DNA of 64,000 nucleotides from an uncultured Myxococcales bacterium (GCA_903842345.1 CAIMLR010000036.1:62001-126000); one strand, 5' to 3'; counted from the stretch's first letter, positions 1-8,631 are shown. The notes: a model not told the origin generated them from the letters alone. Program-made: numbers and translations.

Positions 1-468
1 AAGTTGCACGCGCGCCGCGGGGTCATTGCCCGCTTCGTCAATCGCCTCGTTGGCTTCCATCACCTGCATCAGCAGCTGCGCTGGCGGCCGATACCGTTCG
101 TCCAGATTCTCGCCGGCGAGGGTCAGCACATACGCCGCGCGCTGCTCCAGCGTCTTGAGGCCGCGCCACGCGTCATTGACCCGCGAAGAATGCGACTGCG
201 CCTTGGCGACGGCTTGCGGCCCCTGCGCGTGGAAGCGATCCGGGTGCAGGCCGCGAATGAGGCTGCGGTGGGCGATTTCAATGGCGTCCGCGTCCAGCAG
301 GATGCGCTGCGGCAGGCCGAGGATGGCAAAGTGGTCGGGCTCAGGCTCACCGGGCAACGGCTGGCGATCCAGATCGACCGCGCCCGTCTGCGGATTGACG
401 ACCCAAGGCCGCACAGCGCGCGGCGCGTCGGGAGAGTCCGCGGCAGGGTGGTCAAATTGCTCGGCCAT
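1..468 (-). CDS. hscB: HscB-type J-domain co-chaperone (partial, runs off the left edge)
   Basis: This is the N-terminal 156 residues of an Fe-S co-chaperone; the 3' end lies outside the window. The family stimulates the HscA ATPase and delivers cluster-loaded IscU to it in the cytoplasm. The J-domain HPD tripeptide is at about residues 75-77 (context GLHPDRF). It is followed by the HscB-like stretch LKTLEQRAAYVLTLAG and the start of the C-terminal helical domain that binds IscU (LLMQVMEANEAI). About 40 residues precede the J domain. The ATG at 468 lies 22 bases after the iscA stop, and the gene is last in the visible iscR-S-U-A-hscB series. hscA and ferredoxin are expected further left but cannot be seen. 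Confidence 0.9.
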   Translation of the reverse strand, partial: MAEQFDHPAADSPDAPRAVRPWVVNPQTGAVDLDRQPLPGEPEPDHFAILGLPQRILLDADAIEIAHRSLIRGLHPDRFHAQGPQAVAKAQSHSSRVNDAWRGLKTLEQRAAYVLTLAGENLDERYRPPAQLLMQVMEANEAIDEAGNDPAARVQL

Positions 469-490
469 GGCGGATTGTCCGGGACGGAGG

Positions 491-811
491 TCAGGCAGCG
501 AACGACGAGCCGCAGCCACAACTGGCGGTGGCGTTGGGATTCTTGAAGACGAAGCCCTTGCCGTTCAAGCCGCCTTCAAAGTCGAGCGTGGTCCCGTCCA
601 GAAAGACGAGGCTCTTGCGGTCGACGAAGATCTTGGGGTTCTCGCCAAAGACGCGGTCGCCGAGGCGGGCTTCTTTCTCAAAGTCGAGCACATAGCTCAA
701 CCCGGAGCAGCCGCCGCCGGTGACGCCGACGCGAATGCCGGACAGCTCGACGTTGGCTTCTGCGGCAACAATCTTCAGGCGGTCAATGGCGCTTTCAGTG
801 ACGACGATCAT
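491..811 (-). CDS. iscA: IscA/HesB-family iron-sulfur cluster assembly protein
   Basis: A-type Fe-S carrier of 106 residues, the usual family length. The three cluster-ligand cysteines are visible: Cys35 in GGGCSGLSY, and Cys98 and Cys100 in the C-terminal CGCGSSF. Such proteins accept clusters from IscU and pass them to apo-targets. Its place between iscU and hscB makes IscA the natural assignment, although ErpA has the same signature and cannot be excluded from sequence alone. The gap to iscU is 17 bases, consistent with one transcript. Confidence 0.93.
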   Translation of the reverse strand: MIVVTESAIDRLKIVAAEANVELSGIRVGVTGGGCSGLSYVLDFEKEARLGDRVFGENPKIFVDRKSLVFLDGTTLDFEGGLNGKGFVFKNPNATASCGCGSSFAA

Positions 812-828
812 CGTGTGCCTCGCTACGC

Positions 829-1218
829 TTACGCGTTCTTTTCTTGTTTCGCGGCAAAATCAGCCAGCGCCGCGCGAATCGCGTCTTCCGCCAGCACGGA
901 GCAGTGAATCTTGATCGGCGGGAGGTTGAGTTCCTGCACGATGTCCGTATTGCGGATCAGCGCCGCTTCCGCGAGCGTCTTGCCCTTGACCCACTCCGTC
1001 GCGAGCGACGACGAGGCGATCGCCGAACCGCAGCCGAACGTCTTGAAGCGCGCGTCTTCGATCACGCCATTGGCGCCGACCTTGATCTGCAACTTCATCA
1101 CGTCGCCGCATTCAGGCGCGCCCACGACGCCGGTGCCGACGCTGGGATCGTCCTTGGGCAGCGCGCCGACGTTGCGCGGGTTGTTGTAGTGATCCAGAAC
1201 TTTTTCAGAATACGCCAT
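829..1218 (-). CDS. iscU: IscU Fe-S cluster scaffold
   Basis: Scaffold of 129 residues on which [2Fe-2S] clusters are built from IscS sulfur. The three cluster cysteines fall at positions 37, 63 and 106, with the conserved Asp39 after Cys37, so numbering matches E. coli IscU. The HscA recognition motif appears as LPPIK at 99-103 just before Cys106. This fits the hscB gene two genes downstream and suggests a complete HscA/HscB-dependent Isc system, not a Suf or Nif system. The ATG at 1218 lies 39 bases after the iscS stop. Confidence 0.97.
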   Translation of the reverse strand: MAYSEKVLDHYNNPRNVGALPKDDPSVGTGVVGAPECGDVMKLQIKVGANGVIEDARFKTFGCGSAIASSSLATEWVKGKTLAEAALIRNTDIVQELNLPPIKIHCSVLAEDAIRAALADFAAKQEKNA

Positions 1219-1257
1219 GGTTACACGACCTCGTTGCTGTCAAAAACCCAAGTTGCT

Positions 1258-2481
1258 TCAGTGACCCGTCCAGTTGACCGTCCGCAGATCGATGCCTTCC
1301 TGCACCATCTCCCACAGCGGCGACATCTCGCGCAGCCGCGTGACGACGTCGACGACGCGCTCAATCGTGTAGTCGATCTCTTCTTCTGTGTTGAACCGGC
1401 CGATGCCAAAGCGAATCGAGGTGTGCGCCAGCTCATCGTCCACGCCCAGCGCCTTGAGCACGTAGCTCGGCTCCAGGGAAGCGGACGTGCACGCGCTGCC
1501 CGACGAGACCGCGATCTCACTGATGCCCATGAGCAAGGACTCGCCTTCCACGTACGCGAACGACACATTCAAGCTGCCCGGCGCGCGCTGCGTTGCGTGG
1601 CCGTTCAGGAAAATGTGCTGCAGTTGCGACTGCAAACCGCTCCACAGCCGCTCGCGGAGGGCCAGCAAGCGCGCCGTCTCTTCGGCCTGGTTGACGGTGA
1701 TGAGCTCCGCCGCTTCGCCGAACGCCACAATCAGCGGCACCGCGAGCGTGCCAGAACGCAGGCCGCGCTCGTGACCGCCGCCGTGCATCATCGCTTCCAG
1801 ACGCACGCGCGGATTCTTGCGCCGAACGTACAGCGCGCCGATGCCCTTGGGGCCGTACATCTTGTGCGCCGTGAACGCGAGCAGGTCGATGCCCATCTCT
1901 TCCACGTTCAGCTCAATCTTGCCGACAGCCTGCGCCGCATCGCAGAAGAACAGGATGCCGCGCTTCTTGCAGAGCTTGCCGATCTCAGCCAACGGCTGCA
2001 CAACGCCAATCTCATTGTTGACCGCCATGATCGACACGAGGATCGTCTGGTCGGTCATCGCCGCTTCCAGTTCCGCCAGATCGACCAAGCCGTCCGGCTT
2101 CACCTTCAGGAACGTCGTGCGAAAGCCCTCGCGCTCGAGCGCGTGGTGGCTGTCGAGCACCGCTTTGTGCTCCGTGCACACGGTGATCAGGTGGTCGCCC
2201 TTCTCCCGGTGCATGTGCGCCACGCCCTTGATGGCGAGGTTGTCCGACTCCGTCGCGCCCGACGTAATCACGATTTCCTTGTCCGACGACGCGCCAATGG
2301 CCTTGGCCAACTGCACGCGCGCCTTGTCGACCGCTTCTTCCGCAGCCCGGCCAAACGCGTGGGTCTTGGACGCCGCGTTGCCGTAGATCTCGGAGAAGTA
2401 AGGCAACATCTTCTCGACAACGCGCGGGTCAACCCGGGTCGTCGCATGATTGTCCATGTAAATCGGCAGTTTGACAGTCAT
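1258..2481 (-). CDS. iscS: Cysteine desulfurase IscS
   Basis: PLP enzyme of 407 residues that converts cysteine to alanine and transfers the sulfur as persulfide to IscU and other acceptors. The PLP lysine is Lys207 in the [11 protein letters not shown] motif. The persulfide cysteine is Cys331 in [17 protein letters not shown], the long-loop (group I, IscS/NifS) arrangement. The N terminus starts with the usual [16 protein letters not shown]. The gene sits between iscR and iscU, 9 bases after the iscR stop, so all are probably co-transcribed. Confidence 0.97.
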   Translation of the reverse strand: MTVKLPIYMDNHATTRVDPRVVEKMLPYFSEIYGNAASKTHAFGRAAEEAVDKARVQLAKAIGASSDKEIVITSGATESDNLAIKGVAHMHREKGDHLITVCTEHKAVLDSHHALEREGFRTTFLKVKPDGLVDLAELEAAMTDQTILVSIMAVNNEIGVVQPLAEIGKLCKKRGILFFCDAAQAVGKIELNVEEMGIDLLAFTAHKMYGPKGIGALYVRRKNPRVRLEAMMHGGGHERGLRSGTLAVPLIVAFGEAAELITVNQAEETARLLALRERLWSGLQSQLQHIFLNGHATQRAPGSLNVSFAYVEGESLLMGISEIAVSSGSACTSASLEPSYVLKALGVDDELAHTSIRFGIGRFNTEEEIDYTIERVVDVVTRLREMSPLWEMVQEGIDLRTVNWTGH

Positions 2482-2490
2482 CTTTTGTTC

Positions 2491-2892
2491 CTACAGCTGC
2501 GCCAGCGTCATCGTTTCGAGCACTTTCATGACCGCGTCGTTCAACGTGTCCAGCGGACTCTTGATCTCGCAGCCTTCCAGCCGGCTGCACTGGCCCATCA
2601 GGTCGCCCTGCTGACACGGTGCGATGTGCTGCTCCCCGTCCAGGATGCGCACAACTTCCGCGACCGTAATCAACGCCGGCTCGCGCGCCAGCCGGTAACC
2701 GCCCATCTTGCCCATCGACGCGTCCACCATGCCCGCCGTCACCAGCTTGGCCATGACTTTCGGCGTCAGATCCTGCGGCAGGTGATACCGCTCCGCGAGC
2801 TCACGTGCGGACAATGAATCGCCCGTCGGCAGGCCGCTCAGCGCCTTCAAGGCGACGAGACCGTAGTCTGCTTTGCGGGAAAGTCGGAGCAT
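2491..2892 (-). CDS. iscR: IscR-like Rrf2-family Fe-S sensing repressor
   Basis: Winged-helix regulator of 133 residues. The start chosen is the ATG at 2892, giving MLRLSRKADYGLVALKALSG, the canonical Rrf2 N terminus; the frame stays open further upstream but without family similarity. Three cysteines near the C terminus (93, 102, 108) are the likely cluster ligands. The first two are separated by 8 residues instead of the 5 in E. coli IscR. It is first in the isc series, and family members repress this operon when Fe-S supply is adequate. A promoter with an overlapping dyad lies just upstream (2939-2967). Confidence 0.92.
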   Translation of the reverse strand: MLRLSRKADYGLVALKALSGLPTGDSLSARELAERYHLPQDLTPKVMAKLVTAGMVDASMGKMGGYRLAREPALITVAEVVRILDGEQHIAPCQQGDLMGQCSRLEGCEIKSPLDTLNDAVMKVLETMTLAQL

Positions 2893-2938
2893 CAGCGTTC
2901 GTCCCTGGGGCGGCTTCAAGTCCGACCATCCAAGTCGC

Positions 2939-2967
2939 AGATTAGGACTCGTCCGTTTGAGTGTCAA
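2939..2967 (-). promoter_or_regulatory. Candidate isc operon promoter with overlapping dyad
   Basis: Read on the minus strand, TTGACA (2967-2962) is followed after 17 bases by TAATCT (2944-2939), which can serve as a vegetative promoter about 47 bases before the iscR start. Within it lies an interrupted dyad ACTC-N8-GAGT (plus-strand 2947-2962), where an autoregulatory IscR/Rrf2 dimer would be expected. The -10 match is weak; the perfect -35 and the position are the main support. Confidence 0.4.
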
Positions 2968-3038
2968 CGCCAAAGTGTCGCGACGGCCATCCCGTGTCAC
3001 GGTTTTGTCAGTCTGTGCGGCATGTTGAGGTCGACGGA

Positions 3039-3068
3039 TTGACACCCTGTGGCTGTCATCCCTATACC
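3039..3068 (+). promoter_or_regulatory. Candidate sigma-70 promoter of mrp
   Basis: TTGACA at 3039-3044 and TATACC at 3063-3068 are separated by 18 bases (or CTATAC with 17). The element lies about 50 bases before the mrp start and is among the best consensus matches in the window. It is divergent from the isc promoter about 70 bases away. Confidence 0.6.
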
Positions 3069-3119
3069 GCCGCGCTGCTGCGCTTGGCGCCGCCACAACG
3101 CGATACCCGGGAGAAGACG

Positions 3120-4211
3120 ATGCCCTTGAGCCACGACGACGTGATGGAAGCCCTCTTGACGGTGACGGAGCCCGACCTCGGCCAGGATCTCGTCTCGGCC
3201 AAGCTGGTCCGAGACATGGACATCAGCGATGAAGCGCTGGCCGTGACGATCGCGCTGACGACGCCGGCGACGCCGCACAAGGAGCGGATCCGGGCGCTTG
3301 TCGAAGGGGCGCTGCGGCCGTTGCTGGGTCGCCGCAAGCTGTACCTGACGCTGCAGGCCGATGCGCCGCAGGGTCGCTCCAAGCTGCCCAATGTGCGGCA
3401 TGTGCTGGGTGTCGGCGCGGGCAAGGGCGGCGTGGGCAAGTCGACGGTCGCGGTCAACATCGCGCTGTCGCTGGCAAAGGCGGGCGCCAAGGTCGGCCTG
3501 CTGGACGCTGACGTGTACGGTCCGAGCGTACCGATCATGCTGGGCCTGAAGGGCCATAAGCCGGTAGTCAACGCCGATCGCAAGATCGTGGCGTTCGAGG
3601 CGCACGGCATCCGCTGCATCTCGATGGGCTTCCTTGTCGGCGAGGATACGGCGGTGGCGTGGCGCGGCCCGATGGTCGGTCGCGCGGTGCAGCAGTTCGT
3701 GGAAGACGTGGATTGGGGTCCGCTGGATTACCTCATCGTCGATCTGCCCCCGGGCACGGGCGACGTGATCCTGAGCCTGTGTCAGGCGCTGCCGCTGACC
3801 GGCGCGGTTGTGGTCTCGACGCCGCAGGACGTGGCGTTTGCCGACGTGCTGCGCGCGGTGAAGATGTTTGGGATGCTGAAGGTGGACGTGATCGGCCTCG
3901 TCGAGAACATGAGCTACTTCCGCTGCCCGGACAACGGCAAGGACTACAACATCTTTGGCCCGAGCCACAGCGAAGACCACTGCAAGGCGCAGGAGCTCGA
4001 GTTCCTCGGTCAGCTGCCGATCGATCTGGCGCTCTCCGCGAATGCCGATGCCGGTCGCCCGATCGTCGCCGCTGAGCCCGACGGCATGCTCGCTGAAAAG
4101 TACCGGCAGATTGCGGGCCGCGTGGCATCCAAGCTGGCCGTGCTGGCGTTTGCCGCCGAGAAGACGGAAGCCGGCGGTGAAGGTTTCTTTGGCGCGCGTC
4201 CCAGCGCCTGA
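3120..4211 (+). CDS. mrp: Mrp/ApbC-family P-loop ATPase, Fe-S cluster carrier
   Basis: Protein of 363 residues. The first 90 residues form a MIP18/DUF59-type domain, followed by a deviant Walker A GKGGVGKS at 101-108, LLDADVYGPS, and IVDLPPGTGD (switch/Walker B region). Family members bind and transfer [4Fe-4S] clusters. The start at 3120 has GGGAG nearby. Oddity: the usual CxxC near ENMSYF reads Cys-Pro-Asp-Asn here, so Cys269 is kept and the second ligand is Asn272; another cysteine follows about 20 residues later (SEDHCKA). Divergence from the isc genes fits an Fe-S role. Whether this variant still bridges a cluster between subunits is uncertain. Confidence 0.93.
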   Translation: MPLSHDDVMEALLTVTEPDLGQDLVSAKLVRDMDISDEALAVTIALTTPATPHKERIRALVEGALRPLLGRRKLYLTLQADAPQGRSKLPNVRHVLGVGAGKGGVGKSTVAVNIALSLAKAGAKVGLLDADVYGPSVPIMLGLKGHKPVVNADRKIVAFEAHGIRCISMGFLVGEDTAVAWRGPMVGRAVQQFVEDVDWGPLDYLIVDLPPGTGDVILSLCQALPLTGAVVVSTPQDVAFADVLRAVKMFGMLKVDVIGLVENMSYFRCPDNGKDYNIFGPSHSEDHCKAQELEFLGQLPIDLALSANADAGRPIVAAEPDGMLAEKYRQIAGRVASKLAVLAFAAEKTEAGGEGFFGARPSA

Positions 4212-4428
4212 ACGCCGTGACATCCGCATGACAGACGCCCGCGCCCCTTTCGCGCGAGGACGCTTGATTCCGCGGAGTTGGCGCAAATCGGACCAGCAGA
4301 ACGTCTTGACCAACGGTGGAAATCGTCGTTAGCTGACTCCACGGTTGTGCATCACATCGCCCGTGCGGCGAGCGGCCAACCGGATCGCGTGAACCAAACA
4401 CATGTTCCATGTGATGGAGGATCCGCCC

Positions 4429-4668
4429 ATGCATCTGATGCACGTGAATGAAGACGCCTTGAAGATCAAGCTGCGCAAGGAAGACCCGGAATACGCGGAG
4501 TTGGAACTCGCGCACCGGAGGCTGGATGACCAGTTGATGCGCTATGAACTCCACGTCTACCTGAGCCCGGAGGACGAACAGACGCGGCGCGAATTGCAGA
4601 AGAAGAAGCTGGCGCTCAAGGACCAGTTGGCGGCGATGCTGGAGCGGGAAGCCGCGCACGTGAACTGA
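4429..4668 (+). CDS. DUF465 (YdcH-like) small helical protein, copy 1
   Basis: Acidic/basic helical protein of 79 residues. Of three in-frame ATGs (4402, 4414, 4429) I choose 4429, because GGAGG at 4416-4420 sits 8 bases before it. The family pattern is present: a leading EDPEYAELELAHRRLDDQL helix, a loop, then LQKKKLALKDQLAAML, matching the KxxRLxLKDEL ending of DUF465. The family's function is not established. A paralogue lies at 57005-57253. The next gene, mazG, is convergent with no spacer: this TGA ends at 4668 and the mazG stop begins at 4669. Confidence 0.75.
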   Translation: MHLMHVNEDALKIKLRKEDPEYAELELAHRRLDDQLMRYELHVYLSPEDEQTRRELQKKKLALKDQLAAMLEREAAHVN

Positions 4669-5535
4669 TCAGGCGCGTTCGATGGCCTTGGCTTCCTGCC
4701 AGAGCAGCTCCAGTTCATCCAGGCTGGCGCGATAGGCTTTGCCGTGCCGGGCCTCGATGCCCTGCTCCACGTGGCCAAAACGCCGGGTGAACTTGTCGAG
4801 CGTCCCGCGCGCCGCTTGTTCAGCGTCCACGCCCGCGTGGCGCGCGAGGCTCGTCAGGGCAAAGAGCAGGTCGCCGAGTTCCTCTGCGATGTGGGCCTTG
4901 TCACCGTCGCGCAGCGCTTCGCGCAGCTCCAGCAACTCTTCGTCGACCTTGGCCAGCACGCTCGTCACGTTGGGCCAGTCAAAGCCAATGCGCGCCGCTT
5001 TCTCGCCCATCCGCTGGCCGCGCAGCAACGCCGGCAGGTTCTTGGGCACGCCGTCCAGCGCGCCTTTGCCCTCCTTGCGCTTGCGCTGCTCCCACGCGTC
5101 CAGCACTTGCGCGGACGTTTCGTGGTGCTCCGTCTCCGCGGTGATGAACACATGCGGGTGGCGGCGCACCATCTTGTCGGCGATTCCGCGCGCCACGTCG
5201 TTGGCGTCGAACCACCCCATCTCTTCCGCGATGCGCGACTGGAATGCGATCTGCAGCAGCACGTCGCCCAGCTCCTCGCGGAAGTGCGCCACGGCGGCAG
5301 CATCGGCGGCAAATGGCGCGGCGGCCGGCAGCGCATGGGCAGCGGCCCCCAGCGCGTCGATCGCGTCCAGCAGCTCATAGGACTCTTCAATCAGATAGGC
5401 GCGCAGCGTCGCCAGTGTCTGTTCGCGATCCCACGGACAGCCGCCCTGGGCCGCGCGGAGCGAAGCCATGACGGCGGTCAGCCGGGCAAAGCCGTCCGCG
5501 GGCAAGAGCCCAGGATCAAAGCGGGTATCAGACAT
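4669..5535 (-). CDS. mazG: MazG nucleoside triphosphate pyrophosphohydrolase
   Basis: All-alpha NTP pyrophosphohydrolase of 288 residues with the two tandem MazG domains of the E. coli type. Domain 1 shows GCPWDREQT and later FREELGDVLLQIAFQSRIAEE, the EExxD-type metal site. Domain 2 repeats it as IAEELGDLLFALTSLARHAG. The enzyme hydrolyses NTPs or dNTPs to NMP and pyrophosphate, a house-cleaning role. An Ala-rich insertion of roughly 20 residues follows YELLDAID in domain 1. The start lies 15 bases after the stop of the upstream lipoprotein gene, so the two are probably co-transcribed. Confidence 0.95.
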   Translation of the reverse strand: MSDTRFDPGLLPADGFARLTAVMASLRAAQGGCPWDREQTLATLRAYLIEESYELLDAIDALGAAAHALPAAAPFAADAAAVAHFREELGDVLLQIAFQSRIAEEMGWFDANDVARGIADKMVRRHPHVFITAETEHHETSAQVLDAWEQRKRKEGKGALDGVPKNLPALLRGQRMGEKAARIGFDWPNVTSVLAKVDEELLELREALRDGDKAHIAEELGDLLFALTSLARHAGVDAEQAARGTLDKFTRRFGHVEQGIEARHGKAYRASLDELELLWQEAKAIERA

Positions 5536-5550
5536 GGTGGGCGCGCCAGA

Positions 5551-6969
5551 CTACGGCTTGACGGCTGGCGCGGCGGGCAAAGCCTGCACGGCACCCGGCA
5601 GCAGCGGCATCGCGCGGCCAGTCGGCAGCACCGCCGGACGCGTCGGCGCCGCGGCATCGCCCGGATTGTTCGCGCCGTTGGCCAGCACGAGCGTGCCCGC
5701 GCCACTGAGCTGGTGGAAGTCGCCGCCAACCGGCGCCCAGGTCACCATGTGCTGGAAATCATGCGTGCCCTTGTCGTCGATGCGGTAGAGGTTGGCCAGG
5801 AACTTCGCGCCTGCTTCCGGTGCCTTGTCAAAGCCCAGAGACTTCCAAGGAATCGCCGCTTCCACGACCCAGCCCTTGTCCGCGCCATCCGCGTTCACGG
5901 CGCCGTCGACAACGACCTTGGACGTCATGTTGCTCTGAAACTTGGCCGCTTCTTCCCAAGCCGGCGCGCGATGGCCGGTAAAGTGCGCGTCAAACGTCGA
6001 GCCAGCGGGCGTCCACTGTAGCTCGTAGTAATCTTCCTTGCCCGGCACCTGGAGGAACAGCTCGACCACGTCGCCTTCCCACGTCGTGTCGTCGTTCTTG
6101 GTGTGCGTGTTGCGCGCGTCGTCGTCCTTGATGGTCGCGCCGAGGTACAGGTTCTCGCTGTCCCAAGCCAGCTTCACGTCCGCCGCCATCGTCTCAGCCG
6201 CCGCGCCGCCGTTGGGCTGCTTGAACGCGCCAACGGAATGGCTCGACGTCCACACCGCTTCATCCAGCTTGCCGTCGATCGTGATCTTGTCCGTCGCCTG
6301 CGCAACCGCGTACGTCGGGCCTTTCTGCTGCGGCGGCTGGGCATTGCCCGCACCACCCGCTGGCGCGCCCGCACCGCCGATGTCGATCGTCGCCAGCAAC
6401 AGGCGATCTTCCGATTGCGCCGCGCCCGCCGGGGCATTGCTGATCTTCAGGCGGCGATTCTGCTGCGCCTTGTTCCACGCGCCCCAGTCAAACACGCCAA
6501 TCAGCAGCTGCGTGTTGCTCTTCGGCCAGTCGGCCGGAATCTCCATCGTCACGGTATCTTTGATGATTTCACCCTTCTTCCACTGCGCGAGCGGGTACAG
6601 CCCGCCGACGCCGTAATGGTCAAAAGGCTGGCGCTTCAGGCCCGGCGCTTCCATGTGCACAAAGATCTTCCAGTCGCCCGGCAGCGGCTGATCGACGCGC
6701 CAGAAGAGGGAGAGCGTCAGGCTGCCACCGGCCGCGGCCTTGTCCTTGGGCTCCAGCTTGTAGCCGAGCAGCGTGAGCTTGTCCTCGAACTTCACTTCGA
6801 GCTTCTGGTCCAGATCCGCCGGCGGAGCGGTCAGAACGGAAGCAGCGATCTGCTGTTCCTGATCTTTGGTCAGGACAATCGCCTGTGCAGACGGGCGCTT
6901 GCATCCCGTGACGGACAGCGCGACAGCGAGGGTGGCAATCGACAGGACGAGGGTGCGAAGGGTGCGCAT
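5551..6969 (-). CDS. Lipoprotein with a CBM9-like carbohydrate-binding domain
   Basis: Predicted lipoprotein of 472 residues. The ATG at 6969 opens a signal peptide ending in a plausible lipobox (LSVTGC), placing the protein on a membrane facing the periplasm or surface. The middle region (about 45-190) is an unassigned domain. From about 230 onward comes a family-9 CBM-like module: ITIDGKLDEAVW, then LAWDSENLYLGATIKDDDARN and EGDVVELFLQVPGKEDYYELQW. This module occurs in xylanases and many heme or sugar-binding envelope proteins. No catalytic domain is seen. A promoter and paired palindromes precede the gene (7021-7097); mazG follows it. Confidence 0.75.
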   Translation of the reverse strand: MRTLRTLVLSIATLAVALSVTGCKRPSAQAIVLTKDQEQQIAASVLTAPPADLDQKLEVKFEDKLTLLGYKLEPKDKAAAGGSLTLSLFWRVDQPLPGDWKIFVHMEAPGLKRQPFDHYGVGGLYPLAQWKKGEIIKDTVTMEIPADWPKSNTQLLIGVFDWGAWNKAQQNRRLKISNAPAGAAQSEDRLLLATIDIGGAGAPAGGAGNAQPPQQKGPTYAVAQATDKITIDGKLDEAVWTSSHSVGAFKQPNGGAAAETMAADVKLAWDSENLYLGATIKDDDARNTHTKNDDTTWEGDVVELFLQVPGKEDYYELQWTPAGSTFDAHFTGHRAPAWEEAAKFQSNMTSKVVVDGAVNADGADKGWVVEAAIPWKSLGFDKAPEAGAKFLANLYRIDDKGTHDFQHMVTWAPVGGDFHQLSGAGTLVLANGANNPGDAAAPTRPAVLPTGRAMPLLPGAVQALPAAPAVKP

Positions 6970-7020
6970 GCCGGTAAACTCCGTGTGTTCAATGGCGCTT
7001 GATGGCCAAACGTGGCGCGG

Positions 7021-7049
7021 AGGATAGCGGAAGTCCGGCAGCGGTTCAA
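7021..7049 (-). promoter_or_regulatory. Candidate promoter of the CBM9-like lipoprotein gene
   Basis: On the minus strand, TTGAAC (7049-7044) and TATCCT (7026-7021) are separated by exactly 17 bases, about 50 bases before the ATG at 6969. Both hexamers match 4 of 6 consensus bases. The weak -35 with paired palindromes immediately upstream suggests a promoter that needs an activator. Confidence 0.45.
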
Positions 7050-7062
7050 TTGCGCGGGAGCA

Positions 7063-7097
7063 TGACAAGAATGTCAGGGAGCGTGACACAAATGTCA
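7063..7097. promoter_or_regulatory. Two identical-pattern palindromes TGACA-N4-TGTCA, 21 bp apart
   Basis: TGACA-agaa-TGTCA at 7063-7076 and TGACA-caaa-TGTCA at 7084-7097 start 21 bases apart, two turns of the helix. They lie just upstream of the -35 of the lipoprotein promoter on the minus strand; the neighbouring sigma gene ends towards them. This layout suits an operator pair for a dimeric regulator. No regulator can be named. Confidence 0.5.
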
Positions 7098-7106
7098 GCA
7101 GCCTCC

Positions 7107-7132
7107 CCCGCAGCGATCGGTGCTGCTGCGGG
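7107..7132. terminator. Hairpin after the sigma-factor gene
   Basis: A perfect 8-bp inverted repeat, CCCGCAGC-N10-GCTGCGGG, lies 30 bases beyond the end of the sigma-factor gene. It is GC-rich but has no clear T-tract on the minus strand, so it is either a weak intrinsic terminator or a transcript-end stabiliser. Confidence 0.4.
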
Positions 7133-7161
7133 AAAGGCCAGACATGCGGTGGGCGTCGCGC

Positions 7162-8631
7162 CTAGCTCTCCACCAGGTACTCCAGCATCTGACGGTGCGC
7201 CGGGGACTGCAGCTTGCGCAGCGCGCCGGTCTCAATCTGGCGAATCCGCTCGCGGGTCAGATTGAACATCTCGCCGACCTGCTCCAGCGTCAGGCAGTCG
7301 TCGTTGCCGATGCCAAAGCGCAGGCGCAGCACCGCTTCTTCGCGCGGGTGCAGGCGCGTCAGCGCGCGGCGCGTCTGCTCGCACAGGTCTTTTTGCAGCA
7401 CCACGTCCAGCCCCTTGGCCGCGGCATGGTCCTCCACGAAATCAACGAGCTGCGCGTCATCTTCACCGACCGGCGCATCCAGGCTGAGCGGCGACTTGAC
7501 CATGCGCAGAATCACTTCCACCTGGTCGAGCGGCTGCTCGGTCGCGATGGCGAGTTCTTCCACCGACGGCTCGCGGCCGTGCAGCTGCTCCAGGCGCGTC
7601 CGCTCCCGCAGGATGCGGTTGAGCGCCTCAATCAGGTGCACCGGGATGCGAATCGTCCGGCCATGGTCGGCGATCGACCGGGTGATCGACTGGCGAATCC
7701 ACCACGTGGCGTAGGTGGAGAACTTGTAGCCGCGCTGCCATTCGAACTTCTCGACCGCCTTGATCAGGCCGATGTTGCCTTCCTGCACCAGATCCAGCAG
7801 CGCCATGCCGCGGTTCAAGTAGCGCTTGGCAATCGACACCACCAGCCGCAGATTGGCCTGAATCATGACGGACCGGCTCTCGGCGATGATCCGCTGACTG
7901 TTGCGCAAGGTGCGCATGTCACGCGACGCCTGTTCCGCTGAAAAGCCATAGGCCTTCGCAGCTTTGCGCGCAGAATCGCGGCTACCGCCCTCGTCCCCGC
8001 GGCGCGCGCGCTGTTCCGAGCGCACGGCGTTGCGCGCCTGCTCGTTGAACAGGTCCAGCGCCTTCTGGATGAGTTTCTCGCCCGTGCGATCCTCCCAGAA
8101 AGTCCGATACTTGGAGCGCTTGGCCTGGACGAGCAGCGGGCTATCCGCCTCGCCTTCCACGGTCAGACGGGCGATTTCCGCGTCCAACTCGATCACGCGA
8201 TCGCGAAAGCGCTCGGCGCGCGCCAGCGTGGTGATGCGGGCGTCGCGGTCGCGCCACCCATCGGCGTCGGTCCACTGCTTGAGCAGGTCATGATCGGCAG
8301 CCATCGCGATCGGCAGTTCTGAAAGCAGCGGGCGGCAAGCCGGCACGCGCATCAGCAGGTCCAGGATCGCCGCCGACGCATCTTCAATGCGCTTGGAGAC
8401 TTCCGCTTCACCTTCGCGGGTCAGCAGGGAAACGCGGCCGATGTGCTGCAGATACAGCATCGTCGGATCAATGAATTCCTGCGTCGGGACGCTCACGTGG
8501 CCCTGACGGGGCCGGCGGCGTTCGTCTTTGGCGTCCGCGGCATAGCCTTCGCTGATGCCGGTTTCGTCGTCGATGGGCAGCATTTCGTCGTCGGCGAAAC
8601 AGTCCGTCTCACGGGTGGCGGGCGAGTTCAT
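7162..8631 (-). CDS. RpoD-family (group 1/2) RNA polymerase sigma factor
   Basis: Sigma-70 factor of 489 residues. The ATG at 8631 is preceded by CAGGAG. It has no region 1.1-like domain; region 1.2 begins at [22 protein letters not shown] non-conserved spacer follows, then region 2 ([32 protein letters not shown]), region 3 and region 4 with a helix-turn-helix around [21 protein letters not shown]. It would recognise -10/-35 promoters. The modest length and missing region 1.1 leave open whether it is the primary factor or a group 2 factor. It stands alone, divergent from the lipoprotein at 9052. Confidence 0.9.
   Translation of the reverse strand: MNSPATRETDCFADDEMLPIDDETGISEGYAADAKDERRRPRQGHVSVPTQEFIDPTMLYLQHIGRVSLLTREGEAEVSKRIEDASAAILDLLMRVPACRPLLSELPIAMAADHDLLKQWTDADGWRDRDARITTLARAERFRDRVIELDAEIARLTVEGEADSPLLVQAKRSKYRTFWEDRTGEKLIQKALDLFNEQARNAVRSEQRARRGDEGGSRDSARKAAKAYGFSAEQASRDMRTLRNSQRIIAESRSVMIQANLRLVVSIAKRYLNRGMALLDLVQEGNIGLIKAVEKFEWQRGYKFSTYATWWIRQSITRSIADHGRTIRIPVHLIEALNRILRERTRLEQLHGREPSVEELAIATEQPLDQVEVILRMVKSPLSLDAPVGEDDAQLVDFVEDHAAAKGLDVVLQKDLCEQTRRALTRLHPREEAVLRLRFGIGNDDCLTLEQVGEMFNLTRERIRQIETGALRKLQSPAHRQMLEYLVES

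Noticed and set aside
844-2817. A 657-codon plus-strand frame across iscU, iscS and iscR
   Set aside because: It is a mirror of the isc genes, whose active-site residues are all intact on the other strand.
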